Below, piece by piece: positions 35,301-48,000 of a stretch of DNA of 64,000 bases. The position numbers and the translations under genes were made by a program. Origin of the DNA: Massospora cicadina. Its lineage: Eukaryota; Entomophthoromycota; Entomophthoromycetes; Entomophthorales; Entomophthoraceae. The stretch spans positions 177,342-241,341 of the forward strand of contig JAKSZP010006633.1 of NCBI GenBank assembly GCA_022478985.1. The letters are read 5' to 3'. The notes below the pieces were generated by a model, which saw only the letters and a list, made by a program, of their open reading frames with translations, made no database searches and was not told where the DNA came from. How positions within the stretch are numbered: position 1 is the first letter of the stretch; each line of letters starts with the position of its first letter.

Positions 35301-36962
35301 GTTATCAACACCTATAGTTTTTATAGAAGCATGACATATAGTGAATATAAGCAGTATCTGTTTTAGATTATCATAATGCAACTCTTGTAAACCGCTAGTG
35401 CCAGAAAAAGGTGTATTTTGTATAAAGGCATGAATTTAAGTGCATTGTACTGATTTTAAGTCTTACATTAATTTAGTTTTGAACATTAATTGAAAGGATA
35501 AAATAGCTAACGCTAATTTTTGGGTGGACCCACCAATAAAGAGGTATAAATTTGCTATGAGAAATCAAGGATTAACTTCAAAACTTTAAAAGTATAATTT
35601 ACTTAATACTTAAGTCTAAGTATTTATGGAAAACAATTTGGTAAAATATAAATTCTTATAGTCCTTAAAGTGAAAAAAATTTACTCTTAAATTTAATTTG
35701 TAGCACTTGAAAATTAAGCTACCATAGAAATGATTCTGGTTATTTACACCAATTTGAAAGATCAAGGATAGAAGACTAAGCGCAATAGACGCAACAGTTC
35801 AGCTTTAGAAAGCCTAAGATTTAATTCAAGACTATTTTCAATACTGGAGCAGAACATTTTCAGTTTTTAAGAATGTATTGAGAAGAGCATGTATGGTGCA
35901 AGTTATTAAAAATATTTTTCCACGTTCAAATATACATGACTTGTGTAGGCTTAGGAAATTCTAAGTGACAGTTTGCGCCTGGGTTGTAATGGGCTAAAGT
36001 TAAGGATGGATTTTTAAAACTTATTAGCAACCAAACTATACAGAAAATGAACAGCTTTTACTCATAAAAAAAGGTGGAACTTATTCTATAACTAAGAGGA
36101 TTGTTAATAATTTAAGTCATATTATGTCTTGTAATAAAGGGACTAAAATTACCTACTATATCAGTGGAGCTTTTCCACTTTTTTGAAAAAGTATACAGTT
36201 CTTCAGATGCATATAGCACTTGTACTCAAGCACTGAAACTTTTGAAGAAAATTATGGAAACCTTACATAACGTCCTGAAAGGTATAAGGGAAATTAAGGA
36301 TTTTTAATCACTCACTAAAAAACTTGAAAAGCTTTCCATGATACTTAGGAAAGTAGTAAGAAACAAGCGAAAAAATATGTAGCTATTTAAATGATAACTT
36401 CACAAGAAATTTAAGCGCAAAAGGTTAAAAAGACGAAGCAGCTTTTAATTTTTCTATAAATATAGCTACAAACAATAGCTTTTAGCAATATAACACTTTT
36501 GGGACTATAAGTTGGCCCAAAATGTATTTTAAAAGCAAGGATACCCAAGAAGACAAAGCCCCAGTGATTGAGAAAACCTATATATGTAGTTTTACGGCGC
36601 TGTAACTGACCTTTAAGGCTTCAGGTCCATGGACCTGCTGAATAATTTCAAAATAGAATCTATTTGGCTTCGCCACTTAACCTACTTGGGTAATGGTTTC
36701 CATTTAAGAAGGCAATAAGATTATCATAAACAATTTTAAAGATATTAAAATAATAATCAAATTAAGCTCAAATCAATATCTAGATGCTAGAACTATTTGA
36801 TTATAAAAACAGAAGACGCTTTAACAGAAAAACTTTTAGAAAGGTTATAATAAAGCTAAGGTTAGGATTCAGCATGTTACGTCCTGGATTCCCAAGACAC
36901 TGGTGCCCTATTCAATATAAAGTCTCTTAGCTTATTTTGGATGCTTAATTTTTGCCCAAAGT
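32312..36962. other. 4.6 kb AT-rich region, no gene recognised
   Basis: Stops are dense in all frames. The longest frame is 101 codons on the minus strand (32812-33117) without a recognisable domain. A slightly less AT-rich block at 33180-33330 did not match anything else in the window convincingly. It may be host intergenic DNA or very old repeats. Confidence 0.45.
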
Positions 36963-37478
36963 TGGAATTCAGGCAGAATAGAATATAATCTATTGACCAG
37001 TTTACATAGGAGCAAATTCACACTGATGAAACGGAAAGGTAATATGATGCTCGCCATTACTCAAACAATTATAATAAAATAAAAAAAGGAAGCAGAAAGC
37101 TAAAATAACAATAGACTTTTTTATCTATGACAAAGTTCACTACCATTTTATCCTAGAAATTTCTAATGTAGAGTCCATTATGGGTTACTAAAAAGCTCCT
37201 TCCCCCTCCTTTTCTTCTCCTTTTTCACTTATCTCTTTGGCATACTTTCTGCTCCATCTAGTTATATACTCATCTTCTTCAATTTTCTTTATACTCCTCT
37301 CTTCATTCAATGTTTCAGAAGAATTCCCATATTCAGCTTAGGTCAGATCGCTTATTGTCAACCAAGTCCAATCTTACTAAATCATAAAATCCTCTCATCT
37401 TGATTTCAGCAGATAACTGATGAATTTTTAATCGATAATCTAGGCTTAACATCAATTCATATATATGTATTTCTAACA
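36963..37478 (-). repeat. 3' LTR of element C
   Basis: 516 bp, aligned with 44568-45091 (anchors ACACTGATG(C/A)AACGGAAAGG, AGGAAGCAGAAAGCT, AAATCCTCTCATCT). Ends ...TTCTAACA before the PPT. Confidence 0.85.
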
Positions 37479-37490
37479 TCTTCCCCCTTG
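37479..37490 (-). other. Polypurine tract of C
   Basis: Minus strand CAAGGGGGAAGA then TGTTAGAA, the LTR start. Confidence 0.78.
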
Positions 37491-38835
37491 ACTAAGTGAT
37501 AAGTCTTTGGTGTAGATTAATCCATCTTTTTCTCATGAAGTACTCACACTCACCAAGGCAACTCCACGTGCGCCCTGCTACATTTTTCCTGTGAGTGTGG
37601 AATAATAGAGTTATGGCCATTCCTGACCATAAGTCACTTCCTGAGTTTCTGATAGCCTTAGCTCTGATGATGTACTGTAGGTGGATGCCGCAACCGCCCC
37701 AAATCAAGAGGAGCTCCTCCCAAAATTTATTGCCTAACTAACGTTGTGGTGCACCTTTTTTGTGAACTCAAGGCGCAGTTGTGCTGAGGTGGTAAGCAGA
37801 CCAGAGGCCCTTCATTCTCTGAAGCGACGCAGTCTTGGCAGATGGCTATATACATTTAATAATACCACCTAAACCAGGCATCATCCAGAGGGACTGTCAG
37901 ACTGCTGGATGTTATGTTTCATGTGATGAATGGCAGTCTGCTGGGAAGGGGAAATACCCCGCGTTCTAACCAAATTTCGCTTGTTAATGGTGAGCTTTAA
38001 AGAAACTGACTCTACTACGTGCAGTCTGGGGTGTCCACCAATTTTCAGGCCCTGAATTACAAAAATCTGAGACAATAACTCCCATTGATGGCGCTCATTG
38101 TGAACATAGTTTTTTTCCACTAGCAGACGAATTGGGTTCTGTGATAGGACGCATTTGAGTGGCAATTGAGTGGCCTGTCAGCCGGCTTTTTTGGTGCACG
38201 CTTCTCTTCCTCATGCCTATCCTAGCTAGATGACTTACTCATGGATTTCCTAGCGTTCAGAGCGTCATTCTCCGCTTGATCTAGCACCCACCTCTTCTTC
38301 CAGTGGCCACTTTATCTATATCCCCCCTAAAAAGGCATTTTCTCCTCTTCTGAGACCAACAGCGGATGTGATTGCAGGCCTTGCTTCTGATAGCTCAAGA
38401 ATGGATACATTTCAATCACCTGGTTGCTCATCCTCCTCCACACCTTTCACCATGAATGCATTATCTGATCTCTTCTAGCAGTTTATCTTCGGAGAGCCGT
38501 CCCCCTCTTGCTCACGTTTCATCCCCCATTCTGCTACCAACCCCATTCCAACCAACACCACAGCCGCCTCCCCCTCCGCCAACCCCAAAGGCCTAGCGAG
38601 GATGTCCATCTGCGAGTGTCAGAAGAAAAAGAAGCATTCTTCTGTCAATCAAAGCGCAAGTCTAACCAAGGGAAGCAGAGGCAATAAATTCAAACTTGAG
38701 GCATCCCCAAGTGGTGGACTTATATTTGGTTTACTTTATATCAAATCGCGTTATCCGCTTATCACATATCTACATATATACATTTTGCTTTTGCTTTTGT
38801 GTTTTTTTGTTTTTTTTAAAATAATCATGCCCTCT
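37491..38835 (+). other. Insertion X in element C, coding-like, unidentified
   Basis: In element D the pol stop lies about 30 bp from the LTR; in C an extra 1.3 kb lies there, so it is inserted sequence. It is GC-richer than its surroundings. On the plus strand it has coding-like pieces: a frame with VMAIPDHKSLPEFLIALAL near 37610-37735, pieces near 37890-38160, and a Pro/Ser/Thr-rich then basic part (38230-38730; SSSSTPF, KKKKHSSVNQS). A T-rich stretch follows at 38770-38825. The pentamer TAAGT occurs at both edges (37492-37496, 38838-38842). No family recognised. It could be a truncated LINE, a captured gene or an unknown retroposon. Confidence 0.4.
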
Positions 38836-39888
38836 ATTAAGTATATGCTCAAAGGAACTTAGCATGCTTATGGTTGATAATCAACCTAGTCACCAGGTCT
38901 TAAATCGTGTAGCCATCAACCCCCATTTTCTCTATTATCTCAAAGTTCCAATACATATGCTAGATAACTTATTCCGTCATCTAAAACTGTGATTATTGTG
39001 GAACTGGACACTCTCCTATATGACAAACTGCACAAAACTGCTACACCAACGTAGATTGAATTATGATGCTAATCGATTTTAACTAGGCTAATTGAATATG
39101 CTTCAGTCTGAACTTTGATTAACATGGATGTCAAAGTTGCAGAATGCTTTGAGGATCTATTCTACCAGCATCCTCTATACAGAAGTAGAGTAGTGCTTAG
39201 GGCTGTGTGCGTCCTGTAAAGAAACTGGAAGTGACAATTTACAGTCACTGAGTGATAGCTAACGTTATAGGTTAATAATGCGTTGGGAAGGAGGGTGTTC
39301 CAGTTTGACATTATATCCATTGCAAACTTCCTAAGTATATTCAATAGGGCTCTGTAGACCAGCTCAACAGTTCCATTGGACTCAGGATGGTGCGGGGCTA
39401 TTAGAACCCTATGGATGGCATTATTTCATTCATCTTAAAGAAGATATGTGAGGAGAAGTTGGTTTTGTTGTTGATGAGAGTGAACTAAAGACAGCCATTC
39501 CTTTGAATGATGCATATAATCATGAATTTTGCATTGGTGACCAGACCCAAATCCCTTATCATGTGGGATCCACCACTTTGTTAGATGACCTATCACTACC
39601 AGGATGTAAATGGAGAGATTTGCGCCCATAATAAGGTCCCCTATGACATCAATGGACACCTTGTGTAATGCAAATGAGGGTTTAACTAGCCGTAAAAGAC
39701 TTCTGGCAGAAGGGATTCTTTAATTAACATTGGTGACAACGGTAAATTGTTTTCTGGATTTCAAAGTGCATGCTTTTTTCAAAAAAAAATGCAGTCGCAG
39801 GAACTTTAACGTTTTGCATAACCCCATGACATACAAATAGTGAGTGCCTAGGATAATGCTTGGTTGGGAAGAGGGGTTTTGGAAACAC
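38836..39888 (-). pseudogene. Integrase and pol C-terminus of element C
   Basis: Right to left: zinc-binding end CHQC at about 39730; core with DVIGDLIMG and ILVVIGHLTKWW (39590-39650; the first catalytic Asp reads Gly); then ALLTYNVSYHS near 39255-39290; and the C-terminal module FEIIEKMGVDGYTI...INHKHA at 38860-38965, matching D's FEVIEKTGADAYTI at 56685-56790. Multiple stops. It is separated from RNase H by RP4. Confidence 0.75.
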
Positions 39889-39898
39889 AATGTAACAC
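39889..39898 (+). repeat. Target-site duplication of RP4, left copy
   Basis: AATGTAACAC, identical to 40340-40349. Confidence 0.85.
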
Positions 39899-40339
39899 CG
39901 CCAAGTGCAAGCCGCACTTGAATTGATGCAGTAAAACTTCACTTTTTAACTCCAATTATCCTGAAAACCCACCGGCGCATCAAGACTTTCACTTATGTGC
40001 CAGCTCTCATCACTTTCGCTGAGCATCAACTTGCTCAATACGTTGAGGCGATGGACACTGCTGGCCTCATAGATGAAGAAAACACACAACTATACTTCCT
40101 TATGCCCCATGTCGCTGATGCTCCCACCACGATGCTGTCTGCCATGGTCCACCAGCTAAAGTGGGTGCTGGACAAAAGTCTCCCCAAAGCTTCCTCACCT
40201 TCTGATATGGCTTCCTAAGCTGTTAGCTGAGGTGCCATATTAGGAATTTTTATTTCTAATAATCTCTTTGTTTGGTTCATTTGCAAATAAAGATGCATGG
40301 TGACTCCCCCTTTTTAGTTGAGTACCACTAGTGCAAAAA
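39899..40339 (+). mobile_element. RP4: 5'-truncated RP retroposon in element C
   Basis: 441 bp between perfect 10-bp target duplications. It starts in the middle of the family (aligned to RP1 12016 onward, shared GTGCAAGCCGCACTTGAAT) and ends with ACCACTAGTGCAAAAAA. The coding frame 39997-40218 gives AEHQLAQYVEAMDTAGLID and KASSPSDMAS, matching RP1 and the RP5 C-terminus; AATAAA is at about 40286. It is a textbook truncated, poly(A)-tailed insertion in opposite orientation to C, and diverged enough from RP1 to be a separate event. Confidence 0.88.
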
Positions 40340-40349
40340 AATGTAACAC
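40340..40349 (+). repeat. Target-site duplication of RP4, right copy
   Basis: AATGTAACAC directly after the A-tail. Confidence 0.85.
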
Positions 40350-41116
40350 TATCAATCTGCTTGTAAATCGCACCATTTTTTCTTATACTAACAGCCCTCA
40401 TCCCATTTTCTGCCAGATAACTAGAGGTGTTTTGTAGTTGTTCTTGCCAGTAAGATTTTTTATAAGTTAATTTAACTAGATACGTCATTATAGCAATCTT
40501 TGGTAGCCGTGATAAACAGTCAGAATTCTGATGCTTCACAACATGGTATACTTTATTTAGAATTGTAGGCTTGAAGCTTGTGAGTTCACCGTGTAAGTCG
40601 TTCCTACAGCTCCTAGAGATTTAGCAACCAATTAAAAAGTGTGGTCAGTCACAACTTTGAACTTACTCCATGAAGGTACACCCATAACTGTTTTTAGGCG
40701 TAAATTACAGCTAGGCAGTCCCAAAAACTCAGTGTAAATCCTATCATGGAAGTTCATACTTCTGATGCAATAGGTGACGTGATGCCACACCCCATCATCT
40801 TCTAACTGAGATAATACCGCCTTGATCGTGAAAAGGGAGGCATCCTTCTGGACTATGAACTCCTCCTCAAAATTTATACATTGAAACACCTGGGAGGTTA
40901 TCAACGCCATCCAGAGAGTGTTGAAGGAGCTCTGTCAAAGTTCCATACATTTAAACGTAGTTTCTTTTTTCAGAAGCTTGAAGTATGGGGCCCTGATAAA
41001 ACTAGAGTTGGGTTTAAAGCATCAGTAGTACCAGATCATGCTCAAAAACACCTCTATATCCCGTTTAGTACTGGGTTGGGCCATCTTAGATGTCTTCCGC
41101 CTTAGTTGGTTACATT
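40350..41116 (-). pseudogene. RNase H region of element C
   Basis: An open 92-codon frame (40632-40910) has FIVQKDASLFTIKAVLSQLE, the RNase H catalytic start with its Asp, followed by TYCIRSMNFHDRIY and FKVVTDHTF. The rest to 40350 continues as VYHGYQRLL-like fragments with stops. It matches D's RNase H at 58150-58290. Confidence 0.78.
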
Positions 41117-41900
41117 CTAAATTCCATTAGCATCTAACACAAACCCGCAAGATTCTAGTCGCTCTTTAAAGATGTGGCATTTGTGGGGGTTTGATTTTGG
41201 TGTTGGCCTCTGCAAGTTGGCGGAAAACATCCTCCTGATGATTTTGAAGCTCAAAAAGCGTCCAAAAAAAGACAAGGAGGTTGTCAAGGTACACAATGAT
41301 GCATGACAGCTTAAGATCACCCAGTTTAGTGTCCCTAGCCCACTGGAACTTATTGGGGCTTTAACAGCCCCTGTGCTATATGCATGTGCTGGAATAATCC
41401 CTTGGAAGTGATTATCGCACACTTTTCTTGTTCTGTCTCAGGCAACTTGAACTGCAGTACCCTGATTTTAGGTCCATTGCCAGTAAATAAAAAGCGCCAA
41501 CTAAGTGATATAGAGCAATCATTGATTTGGGGAAGCGGGTATAAATCTTTTTGGCGATATAGTTCATTTTTATGGTAGTCATTTACTACACAGTTAGTGC
41601 CATTTTTTTGATGATTGGGACGGGAGAAGTCCAGGTATCTCTGGGCAGCTACAGCATGCCCTGCTTCAAAGGCTTTCCCATTTCGTAATAAACCACCTCC
41701 TCTGCAACCCTCAAATGCCAATTCAACTGAAACCATATAGGAGGGTGGTCCTGAAGTCCAACTGATGGACAACGCCAGGAGCGCAGCCTAGATTATGGTC
41801 AGAGGATGTAAGAATCTCCTGATACTTTTTGAATAAGTTCATGGCTTGATCCTTCTGCTCTTTATACAGCCCCATTAGCATTTTTTAGTGAACCACCACC
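41117..41900 (-). pseudogene. Reverse transcriptase of element C
   Basis: 41350-41772 contains fingers (TWTSPVPIIKK), YPLPQIND-like and MDLKSGY-like pieces; 41117-41422 contains IIVYLDNLLVFF, in which the second Asp of the YxDD box is Asn (near 41288-41299), and FRQLAEANTKIKP as in D. Inactive by a catalytic change and by frameshifts. Confidence 0.78.
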
Positions 41901-42399
41901 ATTATACCGGCTGGCATACCAGGTGGAAGATGCAACTCATAAAGTGAACTAAATTCGTGAACCTGCAAGACCACATTGATGGGGTCAGATGCAGATATGC
42001 AACCACCTGGTGATGGAAGACCTTCAGCGGCCCTTTCTGCAGGTTGACTAACAACACTTTACCTCCCCATGTCCAGTTAATATGATGCCTAGGTCCATAT
42101 GGGGCTCAAGATGAGATTGCGGTGGGGCCCCAAACCTGCCTGTAGAGGCCCTTCAATATCTCTTTCAAACTCTGTCCCCACTATAGCTTGATGGCCAGAT
42201 GGGATTGTTATAGAGGCCGCAGATCAGAGTGGTAGCCCTAATACACAGATATTTGGTGAGAGAGAGCCCTAGTTTTATTTTAATCACATGAAGAAAATGG
42301 GATTATGCCATCACTGTATAAAAAAAATAAACATTCCCAGTGCGAGCAGAATTCTTCAGCATCCTGATTGATGTGAAATAAGCTGGGATCTTCTGTCTC

Positions 42400-42900
42400 A
42401 AGATCTCTAAATCTCCTCTGTAATATCTAATACTGTCCTGAAGTGCCGCATGAATGCAGCTCCTATCAGCATATTGTAATTGTGATTTGGCAACACAATA
42501 GCTGAATCAGGAATGACAATAGACACAAGCTGCAGAGTAACGCGCTATATGCCCCTTCCAAGACAGTACATTCCGCTCCAGCGGTCTTTTATACCAACTG
42601 GCGCTCCACATCAGGTTTCAACGGTAACTTATCTACCAGCTTGGTTGACACAATGTTACCCAGAGCGCCTGAGTCAATAATCACGCAAAACTTTGTTTTA
42701 CGCCGCAGAGCTATCAAAAACATACACTCAGAATAAGAAATCCCTTCATTATCTCATATGTGAATATCCAGGAAAGCTTTTACTCAAGGAACCACATAAT
42801 GCCCACTTTGAACTTGCGGTTTTCTAATTTGCTTCTACCAGAATGACAAAGTATATCCCTTTTTAGTGATGGTACATCAGAAGAGGGTCAGAGTTTTTCA
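42400..42900 (-). pseudogene. Protease region of element C
   Basis: Minus-strand frame reads FCVIIDSGALGNIVSTKLVD around 42640-42690; the active-site triplet at 42667-42675 is DSG, a variant also found in active retropepsins. It corresponds to D's IDMGAPVNIVSTKLM at 60070-60105. Stops nearby make the copy non-functional. Confidence 0.72.
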
Positions 42901-44540
42901 TATGAGGCTTTCTCTGATATCTGACAGGCATAGGGTTTTGGCATTTACTGATGGCCCTCCTCCACCGCAGCCTCTTTAGCCTAATTGCGGGTCAGCACTC
43001 TACGTCCTCAGCAGGTTTATTATATATCAATACGTCAGTGGGGTTACATGGTCCAGCAGTAAGCAATGCGTTGGGTTTTAGTAGGGGATTGAAATAAACA
43101 AGCTGAGGTAGAGGGTCCCGTCTCTACTCCACTTGATCTTTTCCCAAATCATACCAGTACAGCTTTCCAATGTGGACTTGTCATTTAATGGTGCAGATTA
43201 TTGTGATATGTATGGGATGACCTCAAGCATAATAAATCACTCCAAAAACATCCTGTATTTGAGTATCATTAAAAGGTAAGGGTGATGGTTGGGTGAAGAA
43301 TTATATTTCATCTGAGGATGAGGTGAAAAATATAGGATGGCCGAGATTTAGCTAGCAGATTAAAGGTCAACCATTGCAGCCCACTCGAAGAAGGTGGTCC
43401 ACCTGTGACTGTTGAAGGCTTCTGCTCCAGATATGATAAACTGAACCTGGCGGCTAGTTGGCGCAGGTAATTTACAAATTAAAGCAAAGGATATCACCTT
43501 GAAGAACCAGAGCTATCACGTTAGTAAGCTCTCAGTGTGGTTTCACCACCACAGTCATTGCAATCCCAACATCATTCTCAGATAACGTCCTCACCCCTAC
43601 TAAGACGTGCACTTCCAAATAAAAATGATCAGCAAGCTCCATCAGTGTTTCATTCTACTGAAACCCAATCGTCAGATTTTGGCTTTCTGTTGAGCCATTT
43701 TTCTCACCCCAAAAAGCACAACACCATATCCTTGTTTTCTTGATAGGTAACCAAACTGACCTTCAGCTAGCACTTAACCTGATTGTCATCCTTGACATCC
43801 AAGGTGGAGATCAGTAGCTTGGCCTTATGGCAGTCTGAAGCTTCTTTCACCGTGAACTCAAAGCGTTTAAGGACCTATAAATGTTTCCATCCTTATTGAA
43901 CAGGGGCAATTTGTCAATGCAAACACCCTCATCAAGTTTTTGGCTATGATATTTAAGGGTGACTTGGGGCACTTTTCATTGAACATATCTTAACTATGAC
44001 AAGTGGAGGACGCAGAAAGAAGGGCGGAACTCTGCTTGTCCACAGGATTAGTTGCAGTATGGGCTTCTTAATCCAAAAAAACAGTAAACATGGTAGGTTT
44101 TTCTTTTCGTGAGGCATAATTATCCCCTGAGCTTCTGCTATGGGTTAATTGATTCAAAACTGCCTTCTTGGTCGGCGAAATGCTCTTCTGTAATTATCGT
44201 TTTCATACCCACCACAGTGCTGCTGTATATACCAGCGCCCCTTTTTGCTCTTCAGCAACGTATTGAACTTTGGTAATAAGTAATAGCTTCCAATTCCTAA
44301 TCAACGCATTCAGCTACTCAACAATGTCATTGAGGAGGTCTGCTAGTTGTTCTGCCAGCCAAGGGTACATGGTTGTTCTAATACCTCTTTAAACTGATCC
44401 ATCAGAGCTTTATACTTGAGAATTAGCTTGTCATTGGTTCAGCATAATGTATCTAGATTGGTTGCAATCTGGACATATTGTGCTGACTCTGTAAGCTGGA
44501 ATAGTTTCTCATCATGCTAGCTGATTATGACATGGTTGAA
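42901..44540 (-). pseudogene. Gag region of element C
   Basis: Upstream of the protease and homologous in position to D's gag (60500-61590). The stretch around 43860-43925 aligns with 61370-61440 (TCAAA and ATGAATATTTC/ATGTTTCC context). The zinc knuckle is not clearly readable. Heavily broken. Confidence 0.55.
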
Positions 44541-44550
44541 TCAGTGAGCA

Positions 44551-44567
44551 CCCTGTAATGAGCACCA
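44551..44567 (-). other. Primer-binding site of C
   Basis: Minus strand TGGTGCTCATTACAGGG, adjacent to the 5' LTR; same primer consensus as B, D, F and H. Confidence 0.8.
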
Positions 44568-45091
44568 CTCTTTAAAATCCATAAAATGGGATATAAACCA
44601 CCAGAGAGTTTGCATAGGAGAAAATTTACACTGATGCAACGGAAAGGAAATACTATATCGTCATTACTCAAACAAGTATACTAAAATATAAAAAGGAAGC
44701 AGAAAGCTTCAATAACAATAATCCAATTATCCATATCAGAGTTTACTACCATTTAACCTAAAGATTTCCAATTTAGAATCCACTATGGGTTACAAACTAA
44801 AAAATCCCTCTCCATTCTTCATTTCCCCTCTTTTTCAGTCATCTCTTTGGCCACTTATCCAGTCCACCCACTCAGCTTTTCAACATATCCAATTTCCTTC
44901 ATACTTACCTCATCATTGGAAGTCAAGTTAGAATTCTAATATCCAGCCAAGTTCAGATTGCTTGTTGTCAAACCATATCATATCTAATTAAATTATTAAA
45001 TCCTCTCATCTCAATTCTGGGCAGATAACCAATGATCCTCCTTTCTATAAATTAGACTTTATAGACCAGTCATATAGACTATTTTCTGACA
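44568..45091 (-). repeat. 5' LTR of element C
   Basis: 524 bp, partner of 36963-37478; ends ...TTTTCTGACA. Confidence 0.83.
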
Positions 45092-48000
45092 ATAACAAAA
45101 TTATAAAATTTAATCACCAGGCTAGTTAGATAAAATATAAAATAATGGCGATTTTGTCTGCCATAACACCTTAAATATAGTTTATTGGTTTTATTTGTGG
45201 TCTTTTACTAAGGCTGCTATGACTTTTAAAATAATGCCATAAGTTTATATAAGTTTGTCATAAAAGTTAACTTCACCAATGGTAATACAAATGCCTAAAC
45301 AAACAGCTTTTTTTATGGTTAAGAAAAAAGTAAAACGTGTAAGTAGATAACATACACAGTGATGTCATTCTATACATATAACTACTTTAAAAAGACACCT
45401 ATGAAAAAGAGAAATAACTAATTTCTTGCAGTGGTTACTGCTGATTTTAAATTACTTTGAGCACTAGTAAAGTCAAATATAAGCTAGACTTGAACAAAAA
45501 ATTATATATATAAGATTATTGTGAAAAAATCTGTAAATATAGTTTTTACAACCTTTTTATTATGAATAATGGATAAGAACCATAAGCGCTAGCCAGTGCT
45601 TTTGGTTTAGCCACCAAGATGGGTTAGAAGTTAATATAGATATTGCACACCTGCAATATGTTTAAAGAGGACAAATTTTATCTTTTGCAAGGTTAAAAAA
45701 GTTATAATTACATTAATTTTGTACATTCTATAGATTGATTAAGATTGTAACCTGCTGGCAAAAGAGAAAGTAGAATTCAACAGATAAGATTTGGTGAATT
45801 TAAAAAAATCTTCATAAGAGCCTAAATGATAATAAGTTGTGCAAAAAGAAGTCCATTATTTAGACGTGATGTCCTTAATAAATTACAGGTTTAAGCATAT
45901 AAGTAGTCTAAAAGGAAGTATTCTTCTCTAAACCTAAGTGAACTCAATGTAGTCAGATTTTCTGAGACCTTTAAAGAGCCTGTGAGCTTTGCTTTTCCTT
46001 TTTGCTGCAGAAAAAGGACGAAACCTACTGGTCTTAATGGACAACCCTCTTAAATTAGATTGCTAAACTATTATATAAAACTTTAAGTTTGATTCTTTCT
46101 GGTATGGTTGGGTTGTTCCAGGTACTTTATTGCAATAAACCTGAAAAAGTGGCTACTTGATGGAGCTCTAACTACGAAAAAATCAGAAAATATGCTCTTA
46201 TCAGTATTTAGTAATGTTTAACTACTTGAGATGCCGCTTGGGCTCTAAAGAGGCCTTAGTACTTTTTCTAGCGCTATGGAGCATATTTATAAAAAACATT
46301 AAGCATGTTCTGAATCATAATTTTACATAAACTACATCATATTGTTGATATAGATTTTACAGGTTCATACTAAACATTCAAATGAGATATATGCTATTTA
46401 AAAGCTTTAAGAATGATGTAAAACAATACAAATGTACTAAAAAAAACAATACAAATGTTTTTGTTTTTCATAGAACTTTGAGCTGCTGAACACAATCTTT
46501 ACTCCAAAAAATATAGGCTCAGATAGGAAGCCTCAAGAAATTGTAATAATAAAGTGAACAGGTAGTATGTAAGATTTAAAAACCTGTTAAGGTTTTTTGG
46601 GATATTATATACAGGTTATTGTTCTTTTAGTGTACTTGGCGGCCGTCAAAATTTACCCAGGAACAAGGAATAAAAGTTAAGTGGCTAATGAAAACTATAA
46701 GATTTTCATATTTTAAAACTATTGGTTAGGGCGCATATACTGATTTACAAAGATATATAAAAACGAATATATAATGAAGTCAAAGATACTAGGCTTGAAC
46801 ATTACAAGCACAATTAGAGTTAGTGTGATTGATTTATCTTTAAAAAAGTATTTAAAGTGGTTGACATTGGGACAAATATACCACAACGAGAATTTTTTTT
46901 AGCCAGTACAGGTTTTTAACTTATATTGAACAAAACCTGCACTAGGGTGGAAGAAAGAATCACTCTGCCAGACTAACCACCCTTTTAATATCTTTACATG
47001 TCATTATAAAAGAATTCAGTTAAAGATGAACAACTCACTCACAGAGTAAGAAATTCCCTGCAGTCAATAGGGTTATAAAGAATTTAGAGGCATCTTGGGT
47101 TACACTCCAAGGTGGTGAAAAGAATGTGTCTCTATGATATCTTAGGAACATCAAAAAAACTTAGGTGATAGCTCTACAGATAGGCGGTACAACTACAGGG
47201 GTAAGATTTCAAGTAACCCATATGTCTGGAATTAAATACATAAACGTTAATGAATTGTCAAAGGTTTCCAGTCTCCACCTTCTAGACCTAAAAATTATGT
47301 TAAACAACCTTACTAGATTTTCTTAATTATGAAAATGAAATTATAAATGGACTAGGTGAAGTAGGACTTTAGAAAATTATTAAATAACTAGAGGTCTAAC
47401 TGAAACTTGTAGAAGTAGTTAGAAAAAATAACTTCTTTAGTTTAGGCCAGTTAAAGGGTGGTTATCAAGGCAGAGTAATCCCTGTTGTATTCTGGTCAAG
47501 TTTTGTTCAACACATGTTTGAAAACTGTTTTGCCTATAAAAATATCTTGGCGTGGTATATTTATCTCAAGGCTGACCCACCATGATTTCTTTTAGTTTAG
47601 GGAATTTAATAATAATAGTGTTGTTGAAACACACAAGCATGTTAGGCATTAGTATTTTTAAAGTGTGTCATGTCATAACTCTAGGAGAAGCTACTGTAAA
47701 TTATATAGGTGACATTGATTATGCCTAATATTAGTTTGCCTATTTAAAACGTTCTAACTTAGATAAGAGGTTTAATCTCACTAGATATTAACCATAGGCA
47801 CCTGTCAGTGGTTGTATGATTTAATTCAGCGATGGCTTCATAGTATATCACAATAGACAGAAGGTTGTTAACAAAAAAGAAGTCTCACCGGCAAAGGCAA
47901 GTTGAGGAGAGCTGGAAGACACTAATGGTAAGTCAAGTTAAGTTTTAATATATATAACATATGGAGAGGACCTATACTAGACTATCACCAATCCTGATGT

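Larger units (their letters stand above)
36963..45091 (-). mobile_element. Ty3/gypsy element C, with two insertions
   Basis: LTRs 36963-37478 and 44568-45091, PPT 37479-37490, PBS 44551-44567; pol and gag fragments lie on the minus strand between them. Insertions are RP4 (39899-40339) and X (about 37491-38835). Without them C is about 6.3 kb, like D and A. The integrase and C-terminus wording match D and E (FEIIEK...), so C, D and E form one clade. All genes are broken. Confidence 0.85.

Noticed and set aside
38602..38862. 86-codon plus ORF with a leucine-rich, membrane-like end
   Set aside because: The hydrophobic end is the translation of a T-rich tract at the end of insertion X, not a convincing membrane protein. 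Kept only as part of X.
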